A stretch of 25,840 bases of DNA from contig DFGL01000010.1 of NCBI GenBank assembly GCA_002371215.1, forward strand, positions 1 to 25,840, given 5' to 3'. Under the pieces are notes generated by a model that saw nothing but the letters and a program-made list of their open reading frames with translations, had not been told where the DNA came from and made no database searches. Positions 13,884-22,405 of the stretch are shown here, in pieces. This stretch comes from Ruminococcaceae bacterium UBA3751. Its GTDB lineage: Bacteria > Bacillota > Clostridia > Oscillospirales > Acutalibacteraceae. The stretch's first letter is position 1, and the number at the start of each line of letters is the position of its first letter. A program made the translations under genes and the position numbers.

Positions 13884-14916
13884 ATATTAATTCGCTTATT
13901 ATTGTATTTGAAACGAGCATACCTTCGGGAGTCAGGAATACTCTGGCTTCGTTTTCTCCCATTAACCCCATTTTTATAAACTGCTCGTACGGCTTTTTCA
14001 AAAGAGATTTGTCTATGCCTTCATTCAGGCGGAGGGATAGCATTATCCTCTCCTCATCACTCCCGCCGTCACCGTCGGGGATTAAATTGAAATCAACGTC
14101 ATAGTAAAAGCGCTTGCCGTTCCAAAACGAGTGGGCGCTTTTTCCTATTCCGAGATATGGTACGAGCCTCCAGTATTTGAGGTTGTGCCTGCTCTCATAG
14201 CCGTCCTTTGCAAAATTGCTTATTTCGTACTGTTTAAAGCCGAGCTCGCCGAGGGACTTAACGGTTTTAAGATACAGTTCCGTGACAACGTTCTCATCGG
14301 GCAGGGAGAGCCTGTCCTTCATCTCGTAAAACCTGGTGCCCTCCTCAATTTTCAGCATATAAGCGGATATGTGCTGTACCTTCATTTTATCAATGAAATC
14401 AAGGCTTTCCGTGAGCGATTCTTCGGTCTGATTCGGTATACCGAGCATTAAATCAAGGCTTACGTTTTCAATTCCTGCGTTTTTTGCGGCGTTTACTGCT
14501 CTTTCAACCTCCGCTCTGCCTGCGCTTCGTCCGAGGGCAAAGCGCTCCTTGTCAACGGCGCTCTGCATACCGAGGCTTATTCTGTTAATTCCGTAGCTTG
14601 CATACTTTTCAAAGGTTTCCCCGAGCTCCTTTTTCGGATTACACTCAACAGTTATTTCGCTGTTTTCGTCAATAATAAACTGCTCTTTTGAAGCGTTTAA
14701 AATTTCGCCGATAAGCTCAGGAGGGATTGCGCTCGGCGTACCCCCGCCGAAATATACGGTATCAAATTCGCCGCTGTACTTTTTAATTTCCTCTATAACG
14801 CGCTTAACGTAATTTCTGCTTTCGCTCTCACAGTATTTAACGCTGTAAAAATCGCAGTACGGACATTTGTTGAAACAAAAAGGGATGTGAAAATACAAAC
14901 CGCTTTTTTCGTTCAT
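13882..14916 (-). CDS. hemW: HemW-type radical SAM protein (heme chaperone)
   Basis: This is a 344-residue radical SAM protein. The 4Fe-4S cluster motif C-F-N-K-C-P-Y-C occupies residues 14-21 (C14, C18, C21) and is followed by D-F. Next come V-Y-F-G-G-G-T-P-S, the S-L-G-M-Q-S segment and L-M-L-G-I-P-N-Q-T, in the order of the HemN/HemW family, and the C-terminal HemN domain contains H-N-x-x-Y-W. HemW, long misannotated as oxygen-independent coproporphyrinogen III oxidase, is a heme-binding chaperone for respiratory enzymes; true HemN has extra N-terminal residues absent here. It is last in the gltX-glnS-typA-hemW operon, 19 bases after typA. Confidence 0.88.
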   Translation of the reverse strand: MNEKSGLYFHIPFCFNKCPYCDFYSVKYCESESRNYVKRVIEEIKKYSGEFDTVYFGGGTPSAIPPELIGEILNASKEQFIIDENSEITVECNPKKELGETFEKYASYGINRISLGMQSAVDKERFALGRSAGRAEVERAVNAAKNAGIENVSLDLMLGIPNQTEESLTESLDFIDKMKVQHISAYMLKIEEGTRFYEMKDRLSLPDENVVTELYLKTVKSLGELGFKQYEISNFAKDGYESRHNLKYWRLVPYLGIGKSAHSFWNGKRFYYDVDFNLIPDGDGGSDEERIMLSLRLNEGIDKSLLKKPYEQFIKMGLMGENEARVFLTPEGMLVSNTIISELI

Positions 14917-14935
14917 ATTCTCACATCCTTCGTTT

Positions 14936-16765
14936 TTATTTTTTTGCTCTGCTTTCAGCCTTGAGCCTTAATTCTTTATTAAGTATTGTTTTTCTGAGCC
15001 TGATGTTTTTCGGCGTTACCTCAAGCAGCTCGTCGTCCGCGAGAAATTCCATACTCTGCTCAAGAGAGAGAACTGTGTGCGGTACAAGCTTCAGCGCCTC
15101 GTCAGAACCGCTCGCACGCGTGTTTGTAACGTGCTTTTTCTTGCATACGTTGCATACTATGTCCTCGTCCTTAGCACATTCGCCTACAATCATACCCTCG
15201 TAAACATCAACGCCGGGGCCTACGAACAATCTGCCTCTGTCCTGAGTGTTCCAGAGTCCGTAGCCCGTTGTAGTTCCCGTTTCATGGGCAACTATTGAGC
15301 CGCGGCTTCTTGTTTCAATATCGCCCTTATACGGCTCGTAGCCGTAGAAAAGCTGGTTCATTATGCCGTTGCCGTTGGTATCGGTTAAAAACTCGCTTCT
15401 GTAGCCTATAAGTCCGCGGGAGGGAATTTTAATTTCAAGGTGAGTCATCCCCGTCGTTCGGGTGTCCATTTTTTCAACCTCGCCCTTACGGGAACATAAC
15501 TTCTGCATAACCGTACCGACGTATTCCTCAGGCACCTCAATTATAGCTGTTTCAACGGGTTCAAGCGTCTGTCCCGTCTTTTCGTCCTTTTTGTAAATAA
15601 CCGTCGGGCGGGAAACCGCGAATTCGTAGTCCTCGCGGCGCATCGTTTCAATAAGGATTGAAAGGTGAAGCTCGCCCCTTCCCGAAACCTTAAAGGTATC
15701 CATACTGTCCGTTTCCTCAACACGCATTGAAACGTTGGTTTCAACCTCCTTGAACAGTCTGTCGCGGAGGTTTCTGGAGGTAACGTATTTGCCCTCTCTG
15801 CCCGCAAAGGGGGAGTTGTTAACTATAAAGTTCATTGAGATAGTAGGCTCGTCTATTTTAACGAACGGCAGCGCCTCAATATGCTCCGGGTCGCAAGCGG
15901 TTTCGCCTATATTCAAATCCGGAACGCCGGAGACGCAGATAAGGTCGCCGAAGCTTGCCTCGTCGCAGGGAACTCTCTTCAGCCCCTCAAATTGATAGAG
16001 CTGGGAAAACTTAACGTTTTCCTCGCTTCCGTCCTGCTTGCAGAGAACGTAGGGAGTATTAACCTTGATAGTTCCGCGTTCAACCCTGCCTACTCCGATT
16101 CTGCCAACGTAATCATCGTATTCAAGCGATGAAAAGAGAATTTGCGCGGGACCTTCCATATCGCCCTCGGGTGAGGGAATGTTTTCAAGAATAGCGTCAA
16201 GAAGGGGTCTCATATCTCCGCTTCTCACGTCGGGGTCAAGAGAGGAGTAGCCGCCTCTTGCTGATGCGTAAACAACGGGAAAATCAATTTGGTCGTCGTC
16301 TGCGCCGAGTTCAATGAAAAGGTCGAGCACTTCGTCTACTACTTCCTCGGGGCGCGCGCCGTCGCGGTCTACCTTGTTAACTACGACGAGGGGAGTTTTC
16401 TTTAAGCCGAGCGCCTTTTTAAGAACGAAGCGCGTTTGCGGCATACAGCCCTCGAATGCGTCAACAAGAAGGAGAACGCCGTCAACCATAGTTAAAATAC
16501 GCTCAACCTCTCCGCCGAAATCAGCGTGTCCCGGGGTGTCGACAATGTTTATTTTTGTGTCCTTATAGTGAATTGAGGTGTTTTTTGATAGAATGGTAAT
16601 TCCTCTCTCTCTTTCAAGGTCGTTAGAGTCCATAACCCTTTCTTCAACCACCTCGTTATCGCGGAAAATTCCGCTTTGATGCAGCATTTCGTCAACCAGA
16701 GTAGTTTTACCGTGGTCAACGTGCGCAATTATTGCAATGTTTTTAATATCTTTTCTCTGTGCCAT
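14936..16765 (-). CDS. typA: Translational GTPase TypA/BipA
   Basis: This ribosome-binding GTPase is involved in 50S assembly and stress or low-temperature growth. At 609 residues it is full length. G1 is A-H-V-D-H-G-K-T (14-21), G3 is D-T-P-G-H, G4 is N-K-V-D and G5 lies in Y-A-S-A. The EF-Tu-like domain II, EF-G-like III and V domains and the BipA-specific C-terminal domain follow (R-G-L-I-G-Y-R-S-E-F, then L-E-x-x-x-E-F-L-A-D-D-E-L-L-E-V-T-P). Its start lies one base beyond the glnS stop, so translation is probably coupled. Confidence 0.96.
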   Translation of the reverse strand: MAQRKDIKNIAIIAHVDHGKTTLVDEMLHQSGIFRDNEVVEERVMDSNDLERERGITILSKNTSIHYKDTKINIVDTPGHADFGGEVERILTMVDGVLLLVDAFEGCMPQTRFVLKKALGLKKTPLVVVNKVDRDGARPEEVVDEVLDLFIELGADDDQIDFPVVYASARGGYSSLDPDVRSGDMRPLLDAILENIPSPEGDMEGPAQILFSSLEYDDYVGRIGVGRVERGTIKVNTPYVLCKQDGSEENVKFSQLYQFEGLKRVPCDEASFGDLICVSGVPDLNIGETACDPEHIEALPFVKIDEPTISMNFIVNNSPFAGREGKYVTSRNLRDRLFKEVETNVSMRVEETDSMDTFKVSGRGELHLSILIETMRREDYEFAVSRPTVIYKKDEKTGQTLEPVETAIIEVPEEYVGTVMQKLCSRKGEVEKMDTRTTGMTHLEIKIPSRGLIGYRSEFLTDTNGNGIMNQLFYGYEPYKGDIETRSRGSIVAHETGTTTGYGLWNTQDRGRLFVGPGVDVYEGMIVGECAKDEDIVCNVCKKKHVTNTRASGSDEALKLVPHTVLSLEQSMEFLADDELLEVTPKNIRLRKTILNKELRLKAESRAKK

Positions 16766-16766
16766 A

Positions 16767-18446
16767 TTACTTCTTCTTATTAAAACTGTCTCTGAGGGCT
16801 ACTGTTCTGTTAAACACGAGTTTTTCGTCCGTGCTGTCGGTATCGGTACAGAAATAGCCCGTTCTCATAAACTGGTATCTGTCGCCCGCCTTTGTGTCTT
16901 TAAGCGACTTTTCAATATATGCTTTAACTGTAACGAGTGAATCGGGGTTGAGATTGTCCTCAAACGAGCTTACGCCCTCCTCATCGCTTGGATTAGGTAC
17001 GTTAAAGAGTCTGTCGTAAAGCCTTACCTCAGCCTCGCCGCAGTCCTTTGAATATACCCAGTGGATTGTTCCGCGAACCTTGCGTCCGTCGGGAGCGTCG
17101 CCGCCGAAGGTCTCGGGGTCGTACGTGCAGTGAACAGCGCATACCTCGCCGTTTTCATCAAGGTCATATCCCGTGCAGGTTACAAAGTAAGCCTTGTAGA
17201 GCCTTACCTCGTTACCGATATAAAGGCGGCGGTACTTTTTAATCGGCTCAATCATAAAGTCGTTTCGCTCAATGTAAAGTTCTTTTCCGAAGGGGATAGT
17301 TCTCTTTCCGAGCTCGGGATGGTCGGGATGATAATCCGCCTCAATCTCCTCAACCTTATCTTCGGGGTAGTTATCAATAATGAGCTTAATCGGGTCTAAA
17401 ACCGCCATAGCGCGCGGAGCGTTCTGATTGAGCGAATCGCGTACACAGCTTTCAAGCAGGGCAAAATCTATAACGCTGTACGCCTTAGAAACGCCGATTT
17501 TTTCGCAGAAATCACGGATTGCCTCTGCAGGATAGCCGCGCCTTCTCATTCCGCTTATTGTTGCCATTCTCGGGTCGTTCCAACCGTCAACTATACCGTC
17601 CTGAACGAGCTTTAAGCACTTTCTCTTTGAGGTAAGCGTGTAGTTTAAGTTCATTCTCGCAAATTCAATCTGCCTCGGCTTTTCTCCCTCAATAAGCTCG
17701 TCAACAAACCAGTTGTAAAGCGGTCTGTGGTTTTCAAATTCAAGGGAGCAGAGCGAATGGGTTACCTTTTCGCAAGCGTCAGAGAGCGGATGAGCAAAAT
17801 CGTACATAGGATAAACGCACCATTTGTTGCCCGTTCTGTGATGCTCGGCGTACATAATGCGGTAAATAATCGGGTCGCGCATATTGAGGTTTGGCGAGGC
17901 CATATCAATCTTTGCGCGCAGCACCTTGCTTCCCGCCTCGAATTCGCCGTTTGTCATTCTTTCAAAGAGGTCAAGGCTTTCCTCAATCGGTCTGTCGCGG
18001 TAGGGGGAATTTTTACCCGGCTCAGTAAGAGTACCGCGGTATTCCCTCATCTGCTCGGGTGTGAGCTCGCAAACGTAGGCTTTACCCTTTTTGATGAGTT
18101 TTATCGCGCATTCATAAAGGAAGTCAAAGTAGTCCGAAGCATAGTAAACGTTATCGTAATCAAAGCCGAGCCACTTAATATCCTCCTCGATAGCCTCAAC
18201 GTATTCCGTATCCTCTTTTGTAGGGTTAGTATCGTCAAGACGGAGGTTACAAATTCCGTTATATTTGTTTTTAACGCCGAAATTAATGCATATAGCCTTT
18301 GCGTGGCCAATATGAAGATAGCCGTTAGGCTCGGGCGGAAAACGGGTCTGTACTCTTGAGTAAACGCCGTTTTCAAGGTCCTCGTCAATAAAATCGTGAA
18401 TAAAGTTGGAGGTTATTTCTTCGTTCTTTAATTCATCAAGTGCCAT
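16767..18446 (-). CDS. glnS: Glutaminyl-tRNA synthetase
   Basis: Charges tRNA-Gln with glutamine. The 559-residue class I synthetase has P-P-E-P-N-G-Y-L-H-I-G-H (HIGH at 45-48), the L-R-x-D-D-T-N-P active-site strand, and L-T-S-K-R-K near residue 270 in place of KMSKS. The C-terminal anticodon-binding beta-barrels are complete. Its ATG overlaps the gltX TAA by one base (TAATG), with AAGGAG upstream, so both synthetases are made from one transcript. Many Firmicutes lack GlnRS and use GatCAB, so its presence is informative about the lineage. Confidence 0.96.
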   Translation of the reverse strand: MALDELKNEEITSNFIHDFIDEDLENGVYSRVQTRFPPEPNGYLHIGHAKAICINFGVKNKYNGICNLRLDDTNPTKEDTEYVEAIEEDIKWLGFDYDNVYYASDYFDFLYECAIKLIKKGKAYVCELTPEQMREYRGTLTEPGKNSPYRDRPIEESLDLFERMTNGEFEAGSKVLRAKIDMASPNLNMRDPIIYRIMYAEHHRTGNKWCVYPMYDFAHPLSDACEKVTHSLCSLEFENHRPLYNWFVDELIEGEKPRQIEFARMNLNYTLTSKRKCLKLVQDGIVDGWNDPRMATISGMRRRGYPAEAIRDFCEKIGVSKAYSVIDFALLESCVRDSLNQNAPRAMAVLDPIKLIIDNYPEDKVEEIEADYHPDHPELGKRTIPFGKELYIERNDFMIEPIKKYRRLYIGNEVRLYKAYFVTCTGYDLDENGEVCAVHCTYDPETFGGDAPDGRKVRGTIHWVYSKDCGEAEVRLYDRLFNVPNPSDEEGVSSFEDNLNPDSLVTVKAYIEKSLKDTKAGDRYQFMRTGYFCTDTDSTDEKLVFNRTVALRDSFNKKK

Positions 18447-20104
18447 TATGCTTTCTCCTTGTAGTAATCAAGTGCGGCGTTAAGCCTTTGTTTAACTGTT
18501 TCTTCGCCTAAAAGGGCGGTTATCGCATATAGGTCGGGAGTGTTTGTTCTGCCTGTAAGCGCAACGCGTATAACGGTTGAAACGTCACCTACATGACCGT
18601 CAAATACCTCGGGATTCTGTTTGTACTCCTTAACGTTAGGCGTACATCCAACGCTTTCGCACATTCCCTTGATACGTTCAAACCACTCATCCTTGCTGTC
18701 GCCGAGGTTAACAAGGTCAACGTATTTTTCAAGCACCTTAACAGCGAGCGCGGGGGTTGCATTGCCTGTAAGCTCATAGCAGGGAACGAAGGTTTCTCCG
18801 TACATATAGCTGATATAATCGGGAATATCGCTCCATTTTGCAATATCCTTACGCGGCTTTTTGTTTTCGCGGTCAATGTTAAGAATTGCCGTTGCGCGTT
18901 CTGCGTCCTTTTCATAAAGCGCTGCAAGCGCGGGGTTATATTCCTTAGCCCATTCGTATGAAAGGCTGTACACCTTCTGAGCGGGCATCTTGCTTATAAC
19001 GTTCTTGCTAACGTCGGTAAGCTTTACCATATCAAACAGCGCGCCTGAAACGCTCATCTTTTTAAGGTTAAACGGAAATTTATCAAGGCTTTCATCCTTG
19101 TTCATTCTGCGCCAGTCCTCAAAGTTTGAGTTTGCGAGGGTGAGCATATATTCGTTTACGCTTTCGCTCGGATAGCCCTCCTCGGCATAGTAGGTAACTG
19201 CAGCCTCGGGGTCCTTACGCTTTGAAAGCTTGCGCTTTCCGCCGTTTTCCTCTTTCATTATAGGCGCAACGTGAGCGTATTTAGGCGGCTTAAAGCCGAG
19301 AACTTTGAAAAGCTGAAGGTGAATAGGCGTTGAAGAAATCCATTCGTCGCCCCTTACAACGTGTGTCGTTCTCATAAGGTGGTCGTCAACCGCGTGGGCA
19401 AAGTGGTAGGTGGGAATTCCGTCGGATTTAAGAATGACGACGTCCTGAACGTTTTCAGGCATTTCAATCTTGCCTTTAATCATATCGTCAAAGAAGCATT
19501 TTCCATCCACACTGCCGGGAGATTTAAGGCGGAGAGTCCACGCCTTGCCGTCGGCAATATTCTTTTTTATTTCTTCAAGGCTGAGGTCGCGGTGTTTAGC
19601 CCACTTGCCCCAGATTCCCTTAATGCTTTCGTTTTCCTGAGCGGCTCTTATTTCGTCAAGCTCCTCGGGAGTCATAAAGCAGGGATAAGCCAACCCCTGC
19701 TGAACGAGCGACTTAGCATACGCCTGATAAATCTCTTTGCGTGCGCTCTGATAGTAGGGCGCGTAGTCGCCCTTTTCCTCGCCTTCGCTGACAACTCCCT
19801 CGTCGGGAACGATGCCGTAAACGGAAAGACCCTTGAGCATAACCTCAATAGCGCCGTCAACCTTGCGCTTCTGGTCCGTATCCTCTACGCGAACGTAGAA
19901 AACGCCGTTAGTGCTTTTAGCCGTCTTGTAAGAAACAAGGCAGGTAAAAAGATTGCCGAAATGGAGAAATCCCGTAGGGCTCGGCGCAAAACGGGTAACC
20001 CTCGCACCCTCCTTTAAATCCCTTTGCGGATACCTCTCCTCGTAGTATTCGGGGGTCTTGTCTATGTCTTTAAAAAGTAATTCAGCAAGCTTTAAATTAT
20101 CCAT
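18446..20104 (-). CDS. gltX: Glutamate--tRNA ligase family protein
   Basis: Class I synthetase expected to attach glutamate to tRNA-Glu. F-A-P-S-P-T-G-F-L-H-F-G-N carries the HIGH element as HFGN (48-51). Y-V-R-V-E-D-T-D-Q-K-R-K, V-V-R-G-D-E-W and the KMSKS-equivalent K-L-S-K-R are all present. At 552 residues it is longer than the usual ~480. The extra length includes about 30 N-terminal residues before the fold. With glnS adjacent, this enzyme should be discriminating, but whether it is the only GluRS of the cell cannot be told. It is first in the operon and has its own promoter. Confidence 0.93.
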   Translation of the reverse strand: MDNLKLAELLFKDIDKTPEYYEERYPQRDLKEGARVTRFAPSPTGFLHFGNLFTCLVSYKTAKSTNGVFYVRVEDTDQKRKVDGAIEVMLKGLSVYGIVPDEGVVSEGEEKGDYAPYYQSARKEIYQAYAKSLVQQGLAYPCFMTPEELDEIRAAQENESIKGIWGKWAKHRDLSLEEIKKNIADGKAWTLRLKSPGSVDGKCFFDDMIKGKIEMPENVQDVVILKSDGIPTYHFAHAVDDHLMRTTHVVRGDEWISSTPIHLQLFKVLGFKPPKYAHVAPIMKEENGGKRKLSKRKDPEAAVTYYAEEGYPSESVNEYMLTLANSNFEDWRRMNKDESLDKFPFNLKKMSVSGALFDMVKLTDVSKNVISKMPAQKVYSLSYEWAKEYNPALAALYEKDAERATAILNIDRENKKPRKDIAKWSDIPDYISYMYGETFVPCYELTGNATPALAVKVLEKYVDLVNLGDSKDEWFERIKGMCESVGCTPNVKEYKQNPEVFDGHVGDVSTVIRVALTGRTNTPDLYAITALLGEETVKQRLNAALDYYKEKA

Positions 20105-20134
20105 AATTCACCCTTATAAAAAATTAGTCATAAT

Positions 20135-20163
20135 ATTATGCCACAAATCGCTAAAATATTCAA
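20135..20163 (-). promoter_or_regulatory. Promoter of the gltX-glnS-typA-hemW operon
   Basis: On the minus strand TTGAAT (20163-20158), 17 bases, CATAAT (20140-20135) with a TGG extended -10, about 30 bases upstream of the gltX start. Confidence 0.65.
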
Positions 20164-20362
20164 TATAAAATAACTAATTTATTAAATTTATTATGTATTA
20201 TTTAGCGTATAGGCTCTATTCTCTGTAAACCTTTTGCCGTATTTATTGACTGTGTTGCGCTTTGTTGCTAAGGTACAAATTGCTTCAGAGCCGAGAAAAG
20301 CATTTTGCCTTCGTTGCAATGGCGCTGTAACGGAGGTTTTATTTTATCTGTGAGGTGAAAAA
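20164..20362 (+). other. Leader of the phage-like cassette
   Basis: This is a gene-free stretch. The best promoter candidate is TTGACT (20246-20251), 17 bases, TAAGGT (20269-20274) with a TGC extension, which is weak. The next ~80 bases are more GC-rich than the surrounding spacer and contain repeated TTGC/GCAA words but no stable hairpin or known RNA I can name. A GAGGTG ribosome site precedes 20363. Confidence 0.35.
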
Positions 20363-21124
20363 ATGACAATAAACTTTTTTGTAAACAACCAGAGCATTAA
20401 ACGAACGGACAATAACAGCGTTGTTGCCTCCTCAGTAAATTACCTTTATGCCCGCTTTACCTTCAGCGATGAATGGGAGGGCGTTAAAACCGCGGTGTTC
20501 AAAAAGGATGGCGAGGTTTATAACCAGATTCTTGACGATGACAATAAATGTATTATCCCCTGGGAGTGTTTAAGCGAGGGAGTACTTGAGGTTTCCGTTT
20601 TCTGCGGAAACAGAATTACCGCCGGTACTGCCTATGTAAATATTGAAAAAACAGGTTATGCCCTTGGAAAAGAGAGCGAAGAGCCTACTCCCGACGTTTA
20701 TACCGAGCTTATTGCGGCGGTTAACAAGGCGATGGAAAGGAACTCGGTAAGGTATTCAACCGAGGAACGCGAAATCGGCTACTGGGTTGACGGAAAGCCG
20801 CTCTTTCAGCGTACCTACCTTTTAACCCTGCCGTTAGTTAACGATGAGAGTATTATTGAAAATATTGAGTTTGATATGGTCGTCAGCTTAAACGGCATTG
20901 TCATGATTAATCACGAAGAGGATTCATATACTGAAACCATTTTCATTGCGGACGGTTACAGAAAGAGCAATTCCAACGATATACGCTTTACCTACGTCAG
21001 CACTGAAACGCCGTCAGAGGAGGAACCCAACAGCGTTTACTGCGATGCAGGCAGCGTTTATCAGGGCCAGAGGGCTGTTATAACGATTCAGTATACAAAG
21101 CGCGGCGATAGGGCGGTGGATTAG
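20363..21124 (+). CDS. Phage baseplate upper protein-like (BppU N-terminal type)
   Basis: This is a 253-residue protein. The N-terminal ~110 residues form a beta-sandwich pattern known from tail/baseplate proteins of Firmicute phages: a T-I-N-F-x-V-N-x-Q start, Y-L-Y-A-R-F-T-F-S-x-E-W, A-V-F-K-K-D-G-E-V-Y, I-P-W-E-C-L and V-S-V-F-C-G-N-R-I-T-A. A P-T-P-D-V-Y-T-E-L-I linker-helix follows, then a beta-rich C-terminal domain I do not recognise, which may bind a surface ligand. In phages this gene type lies just before the holin and endolysin genes, as here. No other structural phage gene is present in the window. Confidence 0.6.
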   Translation: MTINFFVNNQSIKRTDNNSVVASSVNYLYARFTFSDEWEGVKTAVFKKDGEVYNQILDDDNKCIIPWECLSEGVLEVSVFCGNRITAGTAYVNIEKTGYALGKESEEPTPDVYTELIAAVNKAMERNSVRYSTEEREIGYWVDGKPLFQRTYLLTLPLVNDESIIENIEFDMVVSLNGIVMINHEEDSYTETIFIADGYRKSNSNDIRFTYVSTETPSEEEPNSVYCDAGSVYQGQRAVITIQYTKRGDRAVD

Positions 21125-21125
21125 C

Positions 21126-21350
21126 GTGAACAACGATTTACTCAGCGCACTTTTTTCTCTTATAGGAACTCTTGCGGGTACCTTCGGCGGAATACTTATG
21201 TCCTCAAAGCTGACTAATTACCGTATTCAGCAGCTTGAAACCAAGGTTGACCGCCATAACGGCTTTGCCGAAAAAATCCCGCTTTTAGAGGAAAAAATCA
21301 AGGTTGTAAACCACAGAATTGATAAAATTGAAAGGGGAGAAAGAGTTTGA
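21126..21350 (+). CDS. XhlA-like small phage membrane protein
   Basis: This is a 74-residue protein with one N-terminal membrane helix (L-L-S-A-L-F-S-L-I-G-T-L-A-G-T-F-G-G) and a coiled-coil tail containing I-Q-Q-L-E-T-K-V-D-R-H-N and H-R-I-D-K-I-E. Such proteins sit beside holins in Firmicute prophages and are thought to assist lysis. Start codon GTG 21126, two bases after the upstream stop. It overlaps the next gene by 4 bases. Confidence 0.7.
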   Translation: MNNDLLSALFSLIGTLAGTFGGILMSSKLTNYRIQQLETKVDRHNGFAEKIPLLEEKIKVVNHRIDKIERGERV

Positions 21351-22312
21351 AATTTACCGAAAATACGTTAAAACGCGCCGCAAGAACCTTCTTTCAGGCG
21401 GTAGTGGCTTATCTTATTATCGCGCTCAAAAGCGGGGTTGATATTTACGATAAGGAAGCGGTTAAAGGACTGATAGCAGGGCTTATTGCGGCGGGTATTT
21501 CCGCTCTTATGAATCTTGAAAAAACCGAAGTCGGCGGCGAAGGGGAGGCGCTTTTTTACTATAATCAAAACGATTATTCGGGCGTTTCCTATTCAAAGCC
21601 CGACGGTACGTACAAAACTATCAAAACGAGCGGCTGCGGCGTTGTAAGCGCCTGCATTGCCCTTAATACTTTAGCCGGCAGGGAGCTGTATAACGTTTAC
21701 GAAATGGCTAATTTCAGCAAAAGCTGCGGCGCAAGAGTGAATAGCGGTACGGACGAAAATAAGCTTTTAACGGCGCTATGTAAGGCGGAAAAGGGCTTTT
21801 CTTTTAAAACGGGCAGAGACGTTGACGCGCTTTTAAAGCATCTTAAAAACGGCGGCGTTGCAATCTGTAATCAGGGCGACGGCTACAACGTTTTCAGCAC
21901 TTCGGGGCACTACGTCGTTGCCTATAAGGAGAGCGGCGGAAACATCTTCGTTGCGGACCCTTCAAACACCCCGTCAAAGTACGATAAATTCAGCCGCCCG
22001 CAAAGGATAGTTAAAAAGACGGATTACGGCTGCGTTGTTAAGCCTTGTGAAATGAAAAAGGCAACGGCGGACCGCTATCCCTCTTATTACCTTATTTCGT
22101 ACAGCGAAAATAAAGAGGTTAAGTATTTTAAAAAATGCGATAATGGCGCGGTTTCAATAGCTGACGCGCTTTATTCAATCGGCGAAAACGGAAGCTATAA
22201 AGGCCGTAAGCTTATAGCAAAAGCCAACGGAATTAAGGGTTATATCGGAAGCGCAAAACAGAATACAAAGCTTCTCAGTCTGCTTAAAAACGGCAAGCTG
22301 ATTAAGCCGTAA
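21347..22312 (+). CDS. Holin-like / C39-type cysteine peptidase / wall-binding fusion
   Basis: This 321-residue protein has three parts. Residues 1-60 resemble a phage r1t-type holin: R-A-A-R-T-F-F-Q-A-V-V-A-Y-L, then a second hydrophobic helix G-L-I-A-G-L-I-A-A-G-I-S-A-L. Residues ~68-235 look like a C39-like papain-fold peptidase with Q74, Cys97 in S-G-C-G-V-V-S-A-C, His188 in S-G-H-Y-V-V and Asp204 in A-D-P-S-N. Residues ~250-321 match a C-terminal repeat seen on clostridial amidase endolysins, ending in I-K-x-Y-x-G-x-A-x-Q-N-T-K-L-L-x-L-L-K. The start TTG 21347 overlaps the previous stop. Predicted role: peptidoglycan hydrolase with a built-in membrane segment. Holin and lysin are normally separate proteins. 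Confidence 0.7.
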   Translation: MKFTENTLKRAARTFFQAVVAYLIIALKSGVDIYDKEAVKGLIAGLIAAGISALMNLEKTEVGGEGEALFYYNQNDYSGVSYSKPDGTYKTIKTSGCGVVSACIALNTLAGRELYNVYEMANFSKSCGARVNSGTDENKLLTALCKAEKGFSFKTGRDVDALLKHLKNGGVAICNQGDGYNVFSTSGHYVVAYKESGGNIFVADPSNTPSKYDKFSRPQRIVKKTDYGCVVKPCEMKKATADRYPSYYLISYSENKEVKYFKKCDNGAVSIADALYSIGENGSYKGRKLIAKANGIKGYIGSAKQNTKLLSLLKNGKLIKP

Positions 22313-22322
22313 TCCTATAAAT

Positions 22323-22352
22323 AAAAAAGGTTTGCATTGCAAGCCTTTTTTT
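22323..22352 (+). terminator. Intrinsic terminator of the phage-like cassette
   Basis: GGTTTGC (22329-22335), loop ATT and GCAAGCC (22339-22345), flanked by A-run and T-run pairing, ends the three-gene unit. Confidence 0.8.
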
Positions 22353-22360
22353 ATTATAAT
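22332..22360 (+). promoter_or_regulatory. Promoter for the PqqD-like gene, overlapping the terminator
   Basis: Perfect TATAAT (22355-22360) with TTGCAT (22332-22337) 17 bases upstream. The -35 lies inside the terminator hairpin. Confidence 0.5.
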
Positions 22361-22405
22361 AGATAATAGGAAAGTTTATACTACATCCTTTTGGGAAGTG
22401 ATGCA

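Noticed and set aside
13882..14916. HemW as the radical SAM maturase for the PqqD-like protein
   Set aside because: It lacks a SPASM domain, sits in a translation operon more than 7 kb away, and has clear HemW features.
17727..18359. 210-codon plus-strand open frame antisense to glnS
   Set aside because: The minus-strand synthetase is complete and motif-rich here; the antisense frame has no ribosome site and no recognisable domain. It is a codon-bias shadow.
19361..20017. 218-codon plus-strand open frame antisense to gltX
   Set aside because: Same reasoning: it is fully inside gltX, has no ribosome site and no family resemblance.
20363..22312. Complete prophage or tail-like secretion system
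   Set aside because: Only three genes; no sheath, tube, ATPase, capsid, integrase or repressor in the window.
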